A DNA stretch of 11,095 bases from Akkermansiaceae bacterium. GTDB taxonomy: Bacteria > Verrucomicrobiota > Verrucomicrobiia > Verrucomicrobiales > Akkermansiaceae. The stretch is taken from positions 9,157 to 20,251 of the forward strand of contig JAHDGN010000016.1 in the NCBI GenBank assembly GCA_020627645.1. Direction: 5' to 3'. The notes below the pieces were generated by a model that ran no database searches, had not been told where the DNA came from, and saw nothing but the letters and a program-made list of their open reading frames with translations. Shown here one piece after another: positions 1-5,624 of the stretch; positions within the stretch are counted from its first letter, which is position 1, and every line of letters starts with the position of its first letter. Both the position numbers and the translations under genes were made by a program.

Positions 1-516
1 TTCACGAGAGATTTGGTGTTTGGTGGCGCATTTTTCGGCGCAGTTTCCCATGTGGACTTGGTTGTAGACGTCGGTTAGTCCGTCGAGGATCATGCCGTCT
101 TGCATTTTGAGGTTGCCAAGTTTGGTTGATGTACGGCCATTGTAGTAGTGAGGAACCATGGACATGTTTTCCATGCCGCCAGCAACTACGATGTCATTGT
201 CGCCTGTCATGATGCTTTGGGTCGCTAGTGAGACGGCTTTCATGCCGCTGGCGCAGACTTTGTTGATGGTGGTGCAAGGAGCTTCGTTGCTGATGTTGGC
301 ACCCAAGGCGGCTTGGCGTGCGGGGGCTTGGCCGAGGCCGGCTTGGAGGACATTGCCCATGAGGACTTCATCGACTTGGGTGGAATCGAGTTGGGCTTTT
401 TCTAGAGCGCCGGTGATGGCGATGCTTCCCAGTTTGGTGGCGGGAACGGTTGAGAGGCTGCCGAGAAATGAGCCCATGGGGGTGCGGGCAGCGGAGAGGA
501 TGTAGACTTCTTTCAT
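1..516 (-). CDS. Thiolase (acetyl-CoA C-acyltransferase), N-terminal 172 residues; cut by left window edge
   Basis: Thiolases cleave 3-ketoacyl-CoA with CoA, or condense two acetyl-CoA, through a cysteine acyl-enzyme. The visible part reads as a typical thiolase N-terminal domain: it opens MKEVYILSAARTPMGSF, has the QAGLGQAPARQAA stretch near residues 58-70, and carries the nucleophile Cys88 in INKVCASGMKA. A GGMENMS motif follows near residue 120. The C-terminal half, with the catalytic His and second Cys, lies outside the window, so integrity cannot be judged. It is the last visible gene of the minus-strand operon, separated from mmsB by 82 bp that contain a hairpin. In a branched-chain amino acid operon it could cleave 2-methylacetoacetyl-CoA (isoleucine route) or serve as a general acetoacetyl-CoA thiolase (AtoB/PhaA type). 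Sequence alone does not separate these. Family assignment is firm; substrate is inferred. Confidence 0.93.
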   Translation of the reverse strand, partial: MKEVYILSAARTPMGSFLGSLSTVPATKLGSIAITGALEKAQLDSTQVDEVLMGNVLQAGLGQAPARQAALGANISNEAPCTTINKVCASGMKAVSLATQSIMTGDNDIVVAGGMENMSMVPHYYNGRTSTKLGNLKMQDGMILDGLTDVYNQVHMGNCAEKCATKHQISRE

Positions 517-535
517 TGCGATGATTCTAAATGTG

Positions 536-562
536 AAAATCCATGTGAGTGACATGGATTTT
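536..562 (-). terminator. Perfect 11-bp stem, 5-nt loop hairpin between mmsB and the thiolase gene
   Basis: AAAATCCATGT and ACATGGATTTT are exact inverted copies around a 5-nt loop (GAGTG on the plus strand). The element lies in the only sizeable gap of the minus-strand operon. Transcribed leftward, the stem ends in UUUU followed by CACAUUU. This is a weak intrinsic-terminator shape, because the stem is AT-rich and the U tract is part of it. It could be a partial terminator that lowers thiolase expression, or an mRNA-processing or stabilising hairpin. The inverted repeat is seen directly; its role is inferred. Confidence 0.5.
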
Positions 563-598
563 CTTTGAGGTTAATTTTCTGATGCTTCTTTCTCCGTC

Positions 599-1492
599 TT
601 ATTTTTCGCCGATCAGTTTGATAATGCTGGAGAAGTCGAGATTTCCTGATCCTGATTGACTCTGTTTTTCGTAGAGTTCCCGAGCCATGGCACCGAATTG
701 AGTTTTGGTGCCGGTGGCTTGGGCGACGTCTTGGGAGAGGGTGAGATCTTTGAGCATGAGGTCGACCATGAAGCCTCCTTGGTAGTCATTGCTGGAGGGG
801 ACGCCTTCCATGACGCCGGGGTAGGGGTTGTAGCAATTGAGGGTCCAGTTGCCGCCGGAGCTTTTTTGCATGATCTCGGAGAGGACTTCGGGGTTCAGTC
901 CGTTGTCGAGTCCGAGTTGGAGGGCTTCGCAGGTGCCGATCATTTGGATGGCGAGGAGCATGTTGTTGCAAGTTTTGGCGGTTTGTCCGGCGCCGTTGTC
1001 ACCTGCGTGGAAGATGTTTTTCCCCATGGCTTGGAAGAGGGGGCGGGCGGATTCTAGGGCTTTGCTGTCGCCTCCGACCATGAAGGTGAGGGTGCCATTG
1101 GCGGCGCCGCCGGTTCCGCCGGAGACGGGGGCATCGAGCATGGGGAGGTTTTTGGCTTGGGCGGCCTGAGCGACTTTGATGGCGGTGGGAGTGTCAATGG
1201 TGCTACAGTCGATGAAGAGGGTGTTGGGCTTGGCGTGTTCTAGGAGGTTGCCTGATCCACTGAGGAGGTCTTCGACATGTTTCCCGGCAGGAAGCATGGT
1301 GACGACGGCATCGACGTCGGCGATGGCTTCTTGAGCGGAGGAGAATCCTTGGGCTCCTTCGGCGGCGAGGGCTTCGACGATGTCGGAAGCGAGGTCAAAG
1401 GCGTGGACGGTGAATTCGGCTTTGAGGAGATTGTGGGCCATGGGGCGGCCCATGTTTCCGAGGCCGATGAAGGCGACTTTGCTGATGCTCAT
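599..1492 (-). CDS. mmsB: 3-hydroxyisobutyrate dehydrogenase
   Basis: This enzyme oxidises (S)-3-hydroxyisobutyrate to methylmalonate semialdehyde with NAD+, in valine catabolism in the cytoplasm. The 297-residue length is normal for the beta-hydroxyacid dehydrogenase family. The N-terminal Rossmann motif is VAFIGLGNMGRPMAHNLL (residues 7-24). The substrate-binding signature DAPVSGGTGGAANGTL spans residues 120-135. The catalytic lysine is K173 in GAGQTAKTCNNMLLA, with N177 also conserved. The C-terminal end, with a DFSSIIKLI stretch, resembles true 3-hydroxyisobutyrate dehydrogenases rather than tartronate-semialdehyde or succinic-semialdehyde reductases. The ATG lies 4 nt after the hydrolase stop codon, with no obvious Shine-Dalgarno site, so translation is probably coupled to the upstream gene. 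The flanking mmsA and hydrolase genes strongly support the substrate assignment. Confidence 0.94.
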   Translation of the reverse strand: MSISKVAFIGLGNMGRPMAHNLLKAEFTVHAFDLASDIVEALAAEGAQGFSSAQEAIADVDAVVTMLPAGKHVEDLLSGSGNLLEHAKPNTLFIDCSTIDTPTAIKVAQAAQAKNLPMLDAPVSGGTGGAANGTLTFMVGGDSKALESARPLFQAMGKNIFHAGDNGAGQTAKTCNNMLLAIQMIGTCEALQLGLDNGLNPEVLSEIMQKSSGGNWTLNCYNPYPGVMEGVPSSNDYQGGFMVDLMLKDLTLSQDVAQATGTKTQFGAMARELYEKQSQSGSGNLDFSSIIKLIGEK

Positions 1493-1496
1493 GATT

Positions 1497-2621
1497 TTAG
1501 ATGTTTTTGAGGGGGTGGTTTTCGGCTGTCCAAGGGCTTTTAAAGTGCCCGTCGACCCATTCCTCAGAGACTTCCTCTAGGGTTTTCGGGGACCAGTTTG
1601 GGTTGTTGTCTTTGTCGATGAGGAGGGCGCGGATGCCTTCGGCTAGGTCTGGGCGTTGGACGAATTGTGAGGAGAGTTCGAACTCAAGTTTGAAGACCTC
1701 TTTGAGTGAGAGGTGTTTTACGGTTGAGTAGATTTTGAAGATGACGTGAGCCGAGGTGGGTGAGCCATTTTTGAGGGTTTGGAATCCTCGGGAGAGCCAT
1801 TTTTCTTCGGGGTTTTCTTGTTCGATGGCTTTGAAGATGTCGATGACATTGTCGTGATCGGTAACGCGCTGAATGTAGTCGAAATGTTCGCGGACATTTG
1901 AGGGGGCTGGGAGTTCCGGGGAAGTGAATTTCCGAAGAACGGTGGAGAGAGTGGTGTGGTTTCCTTGGTCTGAGTCGGTCCAGTGGGCTTTGGTGAGCTC
2001 GGTGAGGACGGCGTCTAATTGATCATTGGGAACGTAGAAGTCGGCGAGATCGACAAAGAGAGCGTCGGCGGCATTGAGGTGTGACGCGGTGAGGCCGAGG
2101 TAGAGGCCTGATCGTCCGGGCATGCGGTTGAGGAACCAGCTGCCTCCGACTTCGGGGTAGAGCCCGATGGTGATTTCGGGCATGGCGAGTCGGGATCCTT
2201 CGGTGACGACGCGGTGGCTTGATCCGGCCATGAGGCCCATTCCTCCGCCCATCACGATGCCGTTGCCCCAGCAGAGGATAGGTTTGGGGTAGGTGTGGAT
2301 GGTATGGTCGAGGGTGTATTCCGCTTGGAAGAATTCGTTGGCCTTTGGGTTCTCCTGGTTGGGAAATTCTTGCATGGATTCGTGGAGGAGCTTGATGTCT
2401 CCACCGGCGCAGAAGGCCTTTTCTCCAGTGCCCTGTAGGATGATGCAGGCGATCTGGTCATTGTTTCGCCATTTCTCGAGATGATCCGCGAGAAGGTGGA
2501 TCATTTCGAGCGAGAGGGCGTTGAGGGACTTCGGTGAATTGAGAGTCGCGAAGGCGATGATTTTTCCGTTCGAGGATTCTTTTTCCTCGAAGATGACGGG
2601 TTGGACGGCGGTGGTGCTCAT
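1497..2621 (-). CDS. 3-hydroxyisobutyryl-CoA hydrolase (crotonase superfamily)
   Basis: It hydrolyses 3-hydroxyisobutyryl-CoA to free 3-hydroxyisobutyrate, the CoA-releasing step specific to valine breakdown. The protein is 374 residues, matching the 350-390 usual for this subfamily and longer than ordinary enoyl-CoA hydratases. Crotonase motifs are present: an oxyanion-hole segment GTGEKAFCAGGDIK (residues 64-77) and GNGIVMGGGMGLMAG (119-133). The subfamily hallmark is a PEVGGSWFL stretch (156-164). E149 in AMPEITIGL and E157 in YPEVGG fall where the human enzyme has its catalytic Glu and Asp. The C-terminal extension of about 110 residues is typical. I chose ATG 2621-2619, which overlaps the hydratase stop as TAATG. 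The frame stays open upstream to 3065, but that part is basic, low-complexity antisense-like sequence inside the hydratase gene. A plain enoyl-CoA hydratase is much less likely. Confidence 0.93.
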   Translation of the reverse strand: MSTTAVQPVIFEEKESSNGKIIAFATLNSPKSLNALSLEMIHLLADHLEKWRNNDQIACIILQGTGEKAFCAGGDIKLLHESMQEFPNQENPKANEFFQAEYTLDHTIHTYPKPILCWGNGIVMGGGMGLMAGSSHRVVTEGSRLAMPEITIGLYPEVGGSWFLNRMPGRSGLYLGLTASHLNAADALFVDLADFYVPNDQLDAVLTELTKAHWTDSDQGNHTTLSTVLRKFTSPELPAPSNVREHFDYIQRVTDHDNVIDIFKAIEQENPEEKWLSRGFQTLKNGSPTSAHVIFKIYSTVKHLSLKEVFKLEFELSSQFVQRPDLAEGIRALLIDKDNNPNWSPKTLEEVSEEWVDGHFKSPWTAENHPLKNI

Positions 2622-3415
2622 TAGCAATTTTTCCACTGGGGTTTTCTTTTTTCTAGGAAGGCATTGACGCCTTCTTTTTGGTCTTCGGTGTCGAAGAGGT
2701 TGACGAAGCTTTCGCGTTCGGTGACGAGGGCTTCGGGCATGCTGGCGCCACCGCGTGAAGCTTGGATGAGTTTTTTGGTGACGGCGACTCCGACGGGGCT
2801 TTGGTCTTCGACTTTCCCGGCGAGTTCGAGAGCTTTTTCTTTGGCAGTTCCTTTTGGCACGACTTCTTCGACGAGGCCGATCTTGAGGGCGGTTTCGGTA
2901 TCGACTCGTTCTCCGCAGAGGATGAGTCTTTTGGCCCATCCTTCTCCGATGAGCCAGGGGAGGGTTTGGGTGCCACATCCGCAGGGGAGAAGGCCGACCT
3001 TGCCTTCGGGAAGAGCCATGACGGCTTGTTCTTCGGCGATGCGAATATCGCAGGCGAGGGCGCATTCGAGGCCGCCGCCCATGGCGTATCCATTGATGGC
3101 GGCGATGGAGACCCCGCGGAAGTTCATGAGGGTTTCGAAGGCTTCGCCGAAGGCGATGGAAGCTTCCTTGGCGACTTCCTTTTCGCCGTCTTTGAACATG
3201 TTGAGGTCGGCGCCGGCGCAGAAGAATTTTTCGCCCTCGCCGGTGATGACGAGGCTGTAGATTTCTTTGTCTTCGTTGAGGTCTTCGACAAGAGCTTTGA
3301 GTGCTCTTAAGCTATCGAGGGTCCAAGTATTGGCGGGTGGGTTTGCGATGGTGAGCAAGGCGATGTGGCCTTGTTTTTCGACTTTTAGCAAATCTGTTTC
3401 TAGTGTGGTGGTCAT
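2621..3415 (-). CDS. Enoyl-CoA hydratase (probable methacrylyl-CoA hydratase)
   Basis: Enoyl-CoA hydratases add water across the double bond of 2-enoyl-CoA. In this operon the likely substrate is methacrylyl-CoA, giving 3-hydroxyisobutyryl-CoA for the next gene product. The 264-residue length is standard. The oxyanion-hole motif is GEKFFCAGADLNMF (residues 61-74). NGYAMGGGLE carries catalytic Glu117, and ALPEGKVGLLP carries the second catalytic Glu137, at the 20-residue spacing seen in rat mitochondrial hydratase (E144/E164). Both acids are therefore present and hydratase activity is expected. One oddity is that the usual PGAGGTQ loop reads PCGCGTQ (144-150). I chose ATG 3415-3413 (MTTTLETDLL), which forms a TAATG overlap with the mmsA stop. 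An 18-codon upstream extension to 3469 is open but lies inside mmsA and adds no family sequence. The exact acyl chain preference is inferred from context. Confidence 0.92.
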   Translation of the reverse strand: MTTTLETDLLKVEKQGHIALLTIANPPANTWTLDSLRALKALVEDLNEDKEIYSLVITGEGEKFFCAGADLNMFKDGEKEVAKEASIAFGEAFETLMNFRGVSIAAINGYAMGGGLECALACDIRIAEEQAVMALPEGKVGLLPCGCGTQTLPWLIGEGWAKRLILCGERVDTETALKIGLVEEVVPKGTAKEKALELAGKVEDQSPVGVAVTKKLIQASRGGASMPEALVTERESFVNLFDTEDQKEGVNAFLEKRKPQWKNC

Positions 3416-4908
3416 TACTTTAATTGGATGGTTGTGTTTGGGCCTGTTGGGATATCTGAATCGAACCAACGGGAAGTGATTGTTTTAGTTTTGGTATAGA
3501 AGCGAACGGCTTGTTTTCCGTAGGCGTGTTGGTCTCCGTAGAAGGAACCTTTCCAGCCGGTGAAGGAGAAGAAGGGAAGAGGGACAGGGATGGGGACATT
3601 GATCCCGACTTGGCCGACTTCGATTTCGTATTGGAATTTCCGCGCGGCGGCTCCGGAGCCGGTGAAAATGGAGGTTCCGTTTCCGTATGGGTTTTCGTTG
3701 ATGAAGGCGATGGCTTCGTCGATGTCCTTGGCTCGGACGAGGAGAAGGACGGGGCCGAAGATTTCTTCTTGGTAAAGGGCCATGTCAGGAGTGACGTGGT
3801 CGAAGAGGGTAGGTCCGACAAAGTTGCCTTTGGGTAGGTCTGGGTGGACGAAGTCGGAGCCATCGAGAAGGGCGGTGGCGCCTTCATCTTTTCCTTTTTT
3901 GATGATAGATTGGACGCGTTCTTTGGCTTGAGGGCTGATTTGTGGTCCGTAGTCGGCGTTGGGGTCGTTCCAGGCGCCGGGGGTGAGTTGGGACATGGCG
4001 TTTTTGATGTCATCCACCCAATTTTCGGCTTCGCCAACGAGGACGGCGACGCTGATGGCCATGCATCGTTGTCCGGCGGCTCCGCAGGAAGCGCCGGCGA
4101 GGTTATTGACCACTTGTTGTTTGTCAGCGTCGGGCATGACAATCATGTGATTTTTAGCTCCGGCGAAGGCTTGGACTCGTTTCAAGTTTTCAGATCCTTT
4201 GCGGTAGATGTATTGTCCAACGGGGACGGATCCGACAAATGAGAGGCCTTTGATGTCGGGACTGTCTAGGAGGTAGTCGACTTGCTCTTTGCCTCCGTGG
4301 ACGACATTGAGGACTCCTTTAGGAACATCGAGTTCGGAAAAGAGCTTCACCAGGAGATTTGGTGTGATTGGGTCTTGTTCGGAAGGTTTTAGGATGAAGG
4401 TATTTCCGCAGGCGATGGCCATGGGGAACATCCAGAGGGGAATCATGGCGGGGAAGTTGAAGGGGGTGATTCCGGCGAAGACTCCCATGGGTTGTTGGAA
4501 GCTGTAGCAATCGATATTGGTGGCGACGTTTTCGACCGTTTCGCCCATGATGAGGGAGGAGATGTTGCAGGCGTGTTCGACGACTTCGATACCGCGCCAG
4601 ACGTCACCTTGGGCATCTGGGAGGGTCTTTCCGGTTTCTTGACTGAGGACCTCGGCGATTTCGTCTTGTTTTTCTTTGAGAAGCGCTTGGTAGTCTAAGA
4701 AGAAGCGGGCGCGTTTTGGGGAGGGGGTGTCTTTCCAAGTGTGGAAGGCTTCCTTAGCGGCTTCGACAGCGGCGGCCATTTCATCATCGGTGGCACAGGG
4801 GACCTGGGCGAGAACGTCTTGGGTGGCGGGATTGGTGACATCGATCCATTGATCGGATGCGCTTTGTTTGAACGCGCCATCGATGAAGAGTGGTATTTTG
4901 GTAATCAT
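3415..4908 (-). CDS. mmsA: CoA-acylating methylmalonate-semialdehyde dehydrogenase
   Basis: It converts methylmalonate semialdehyde, NAD+ and CoA to propionyl-CoA, CO2 and NADH, the last step of the distal valine pathway. It can also act on malonate semialdehyde. The 497 residues match the usual length of about 500. It begins with the family's KIPLFIDGAF start. The cofactor region ITPFNFPAMIPLWMFP has Asn151, and the nucleophile is Cys282 in AAGQRCMA. EEIFGPVL carries Glu382. AFAGAKNHMIVMPDAD has Asn (N253) where hydrolytic aldehyde dehydrogenases carry their general-base Glu, a hallmark of the CoA-dependent methylmalonate-semialdehyde group. I chose ATG 4908-4906, because it gives the family N-terminus and has a purine-rich AGAGAGAG tract upstream. 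The open frame runs on to 5214 but would add 102 residues of low-complexity sequence. It is the first intact gene of the operon. Confidence 0.97.
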   Translation of the reverse strand: MITKIPLFIDGAFKQSASDQWIDVTNPATQDVLAQVPCATDDEMAAAVEAAKEAFHTWKDTPSPKRARFFLDYQALLKEKQDEIAEVLSQETGKTLPDAQGDVWRGIEVVEHACNISSLIMGETVENVATNIDCYSFQQPMGVFAGITPFNFPAMIPLWMFPMAIACGNTFILKPSEQDPITPNLLVKLFSELDVPKGVLNVVHGGKEQVDYLLDSPDIKGLSFVGSVPVGQYIYRKGSENLKRVQAFAGAKNHMIVMPDADKQQVVNNLAGASCGAAGQRCMAISVAVLVGEAENWVDDIKNAMSQLTPGAWNDPNADYGPQISPQAKERVQSIIKKGKDEGATALLDGSDFVHPDLPKGNFVGPTLFDHVTPDMALYQEEIFGPVLLLVRAKDIDEAIAFINENPYGNGTSIFTGSGAAARKFQYEIEVGQVGINVPIPVPLPFFSFTGWKGSFYGDQHAYGKQAVRFYTKTKTITSRWFDSDIPTGPNTTIQLK

Positions 4909-4919
4909 AAATTTTTTTT

Positions 4920-4928
4920 CTCTCTCTT
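4920..4928 (-). promoter_or_regulatory. Purine-rich ribosome-binding tract before mmsA
   Basis: On the minus strand this reads AAGAGAGAG, about 11 nt before the ATG at 4908, with an A-rich stretch between. It is a non-canonical, slightly distant Shine-Dalgarno-like site. It supports the 4908 start over the longer open frame. A very similar AGAGAGAG tract precedes the sigma factor gene. Confidence 0.35.
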
Positions 4929-5014
4929 TAAGATTAGTTTGGGTTGGCTGGGGATCTTCTTGACCTATAAAAACGGAGACTGGTGAATGCTTAATAACAG
5001 TCAATCTGAAAGTG

Positions 5015-5173
5015 TCATCTTGAGCTGAGGAAGTTCTGACGATGCTTGAGGAATGAGCCGGCTTTGGTGGAGTCTTTCTCTCCGTGTTCTGTGAAGGGGA
5101 GAATTTTTTCAGGTGAGATGGTTCCTTTGAAGGGGGCATTGAGGAAGTTGGTGTAGTTTTGAGGAAGAGACAT
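5015..5173 (-). pseudogene. N-terminal stump of an acyl-CoA dehydrogenase gene (52 codons)
   Basis: This short ORF runs from an ATG to a TGA and encodes 52 residues. Aligned from residue 1 without gaps to the intact acyl-CoA dehydrogenase at 8754-10472, 25 of 52 positions are identical by my count. They include the opening MS, N6, T8, F10-L11, F15, G17, S20-P21, K23-I24, P26-F27, G31-S35 (GEKDS), F41-L42, Q46 and F48-L49. The other protein continues for another 520 residues. Here none of the three frames after the TGA resembles the continuation, and mmsA begins 106 nt later. The simplest reading is a second acyl-CoA dehydrogenase gene, once first in the valine operon, that lost everything after about codon 52. 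Its codons keep the C-ending pattern of the neighbouring genes and have no internal stop, so the loss may be recent, or the short peptide may still be made. No clear Shine-Dalgarno site precedes it. It cannot be a working dehydrogenase. Confidence 0.7.
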
Positions 5174-5624
5174 GGTTGAAGAGGAGAGTTACGGTGATTA
5201 CACAAGGTGGTCATCCCAACATAGCAAGTTTTGGCTTTGTATCACCTGCGGCTTCGAATCGACAAATTTTGGGGGTTAGAGGATTGGTTGGGGAGGTCAA
5301 GAGGGTGGATGCTGGAAGTTGTTTCGCTTTCTTAGTCAGAATGGCTGAATCATTTTATTTTTTGTTTTTTAACAAGCACTTCGTCGCGGTTGAGTAAAAG
5401 CGGGAGGTTCATACACGAGGCCTGGGATGAAATGTTCGCGCCGCGCTCTCGGTTAGCCTTTTGTATCCTTTGCAAAAAATTCTGTTATTGGGCTCTTTTG
5501 GGGCTGAAAATGAGAATGCGAAAAAAAATGGGGAGGATTTGTTACCTTTTCGTTGGGGATCCTTTTTCATGGGTGAAAAGTGACTCTTTTGAAGCTGAGT
5601 CGTCTCTAAATTGATGTTAAAATA
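5174..5624. other. Divergent intergenic region between the valine operon and the kinase-sigma unit
   Basis: About 450 bp without a convincing gene. It must hold the leftward promoter for the mmsA operon and the rightward promoter for the kinase gene. A T-rich run at about 5353-5371 (A-rich when read leftward) could be an UP-like element. I could not place a persuasive -35/-10 pair for the leftward direction. A plus-strand frame at 5390-5614, with a TTG start, has no recognisable features and I do not call it. Confidence 0.6.
5615..5623 (+). promoter_or_regulatory. Candidate extended -10 element for the kinase gene
   Basis: The sequence TGTTAAAAT fits an extended -10 (TGn plus TAAAAT, five of six matches to TATAAT). 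No good -35 box lies 16-18 bp upstream. If real, transcription would begin near 5630, just past the ATG at 5625. That would make the ATG at 5649 the true start of the kinase. This is inference from a short motif only. Confidence 0.25.

Noticed and set aside
2622..3065. 148-residue Arg/Pro/Ser-rich extension in frame with the hydroxyisobutyryl-CoA hydrolase
   Set aside because: It lies entirely inside the hydratase gene in another frame and has the biased composition of a shadow frame; the TAATG start gives the normal family length.
2664..3310. Two long plus-strand open frames (182 and 198 codons) opposite the hydratase gene
   Set aside because: Both are antisense to a gene with full catalytic motifs and have skewed composition (Asp/Gly/Phe-rich or Ser/Arg-rich) typical of antisense frames.
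4909..5014. Possible frameshifted continuation of the acyl-CoA dehydrogenase stump
   Set aside because: None of the three frames resembles either the region after residue 52 or the C-terminus of the intact dehydrogenase, so a deletion is more likely than a simple frameshift.
4909..5214. 102-residue N-terminal extension in frame with mmsA
   Set aside because: Its sequence is low-complexity and unlike the family, the aldehyde dehydrogenase N-terminus begins at 4908, and another frame here encodes the acyl-CoA dehydrogenase stump.
5390..5614. 74-codon plus-strand frame upstream of the kinase
   Set aside because: It has a TTG start, no ribosome-binding site, no recognisable motif, and sits where the kinase promoter is expected.
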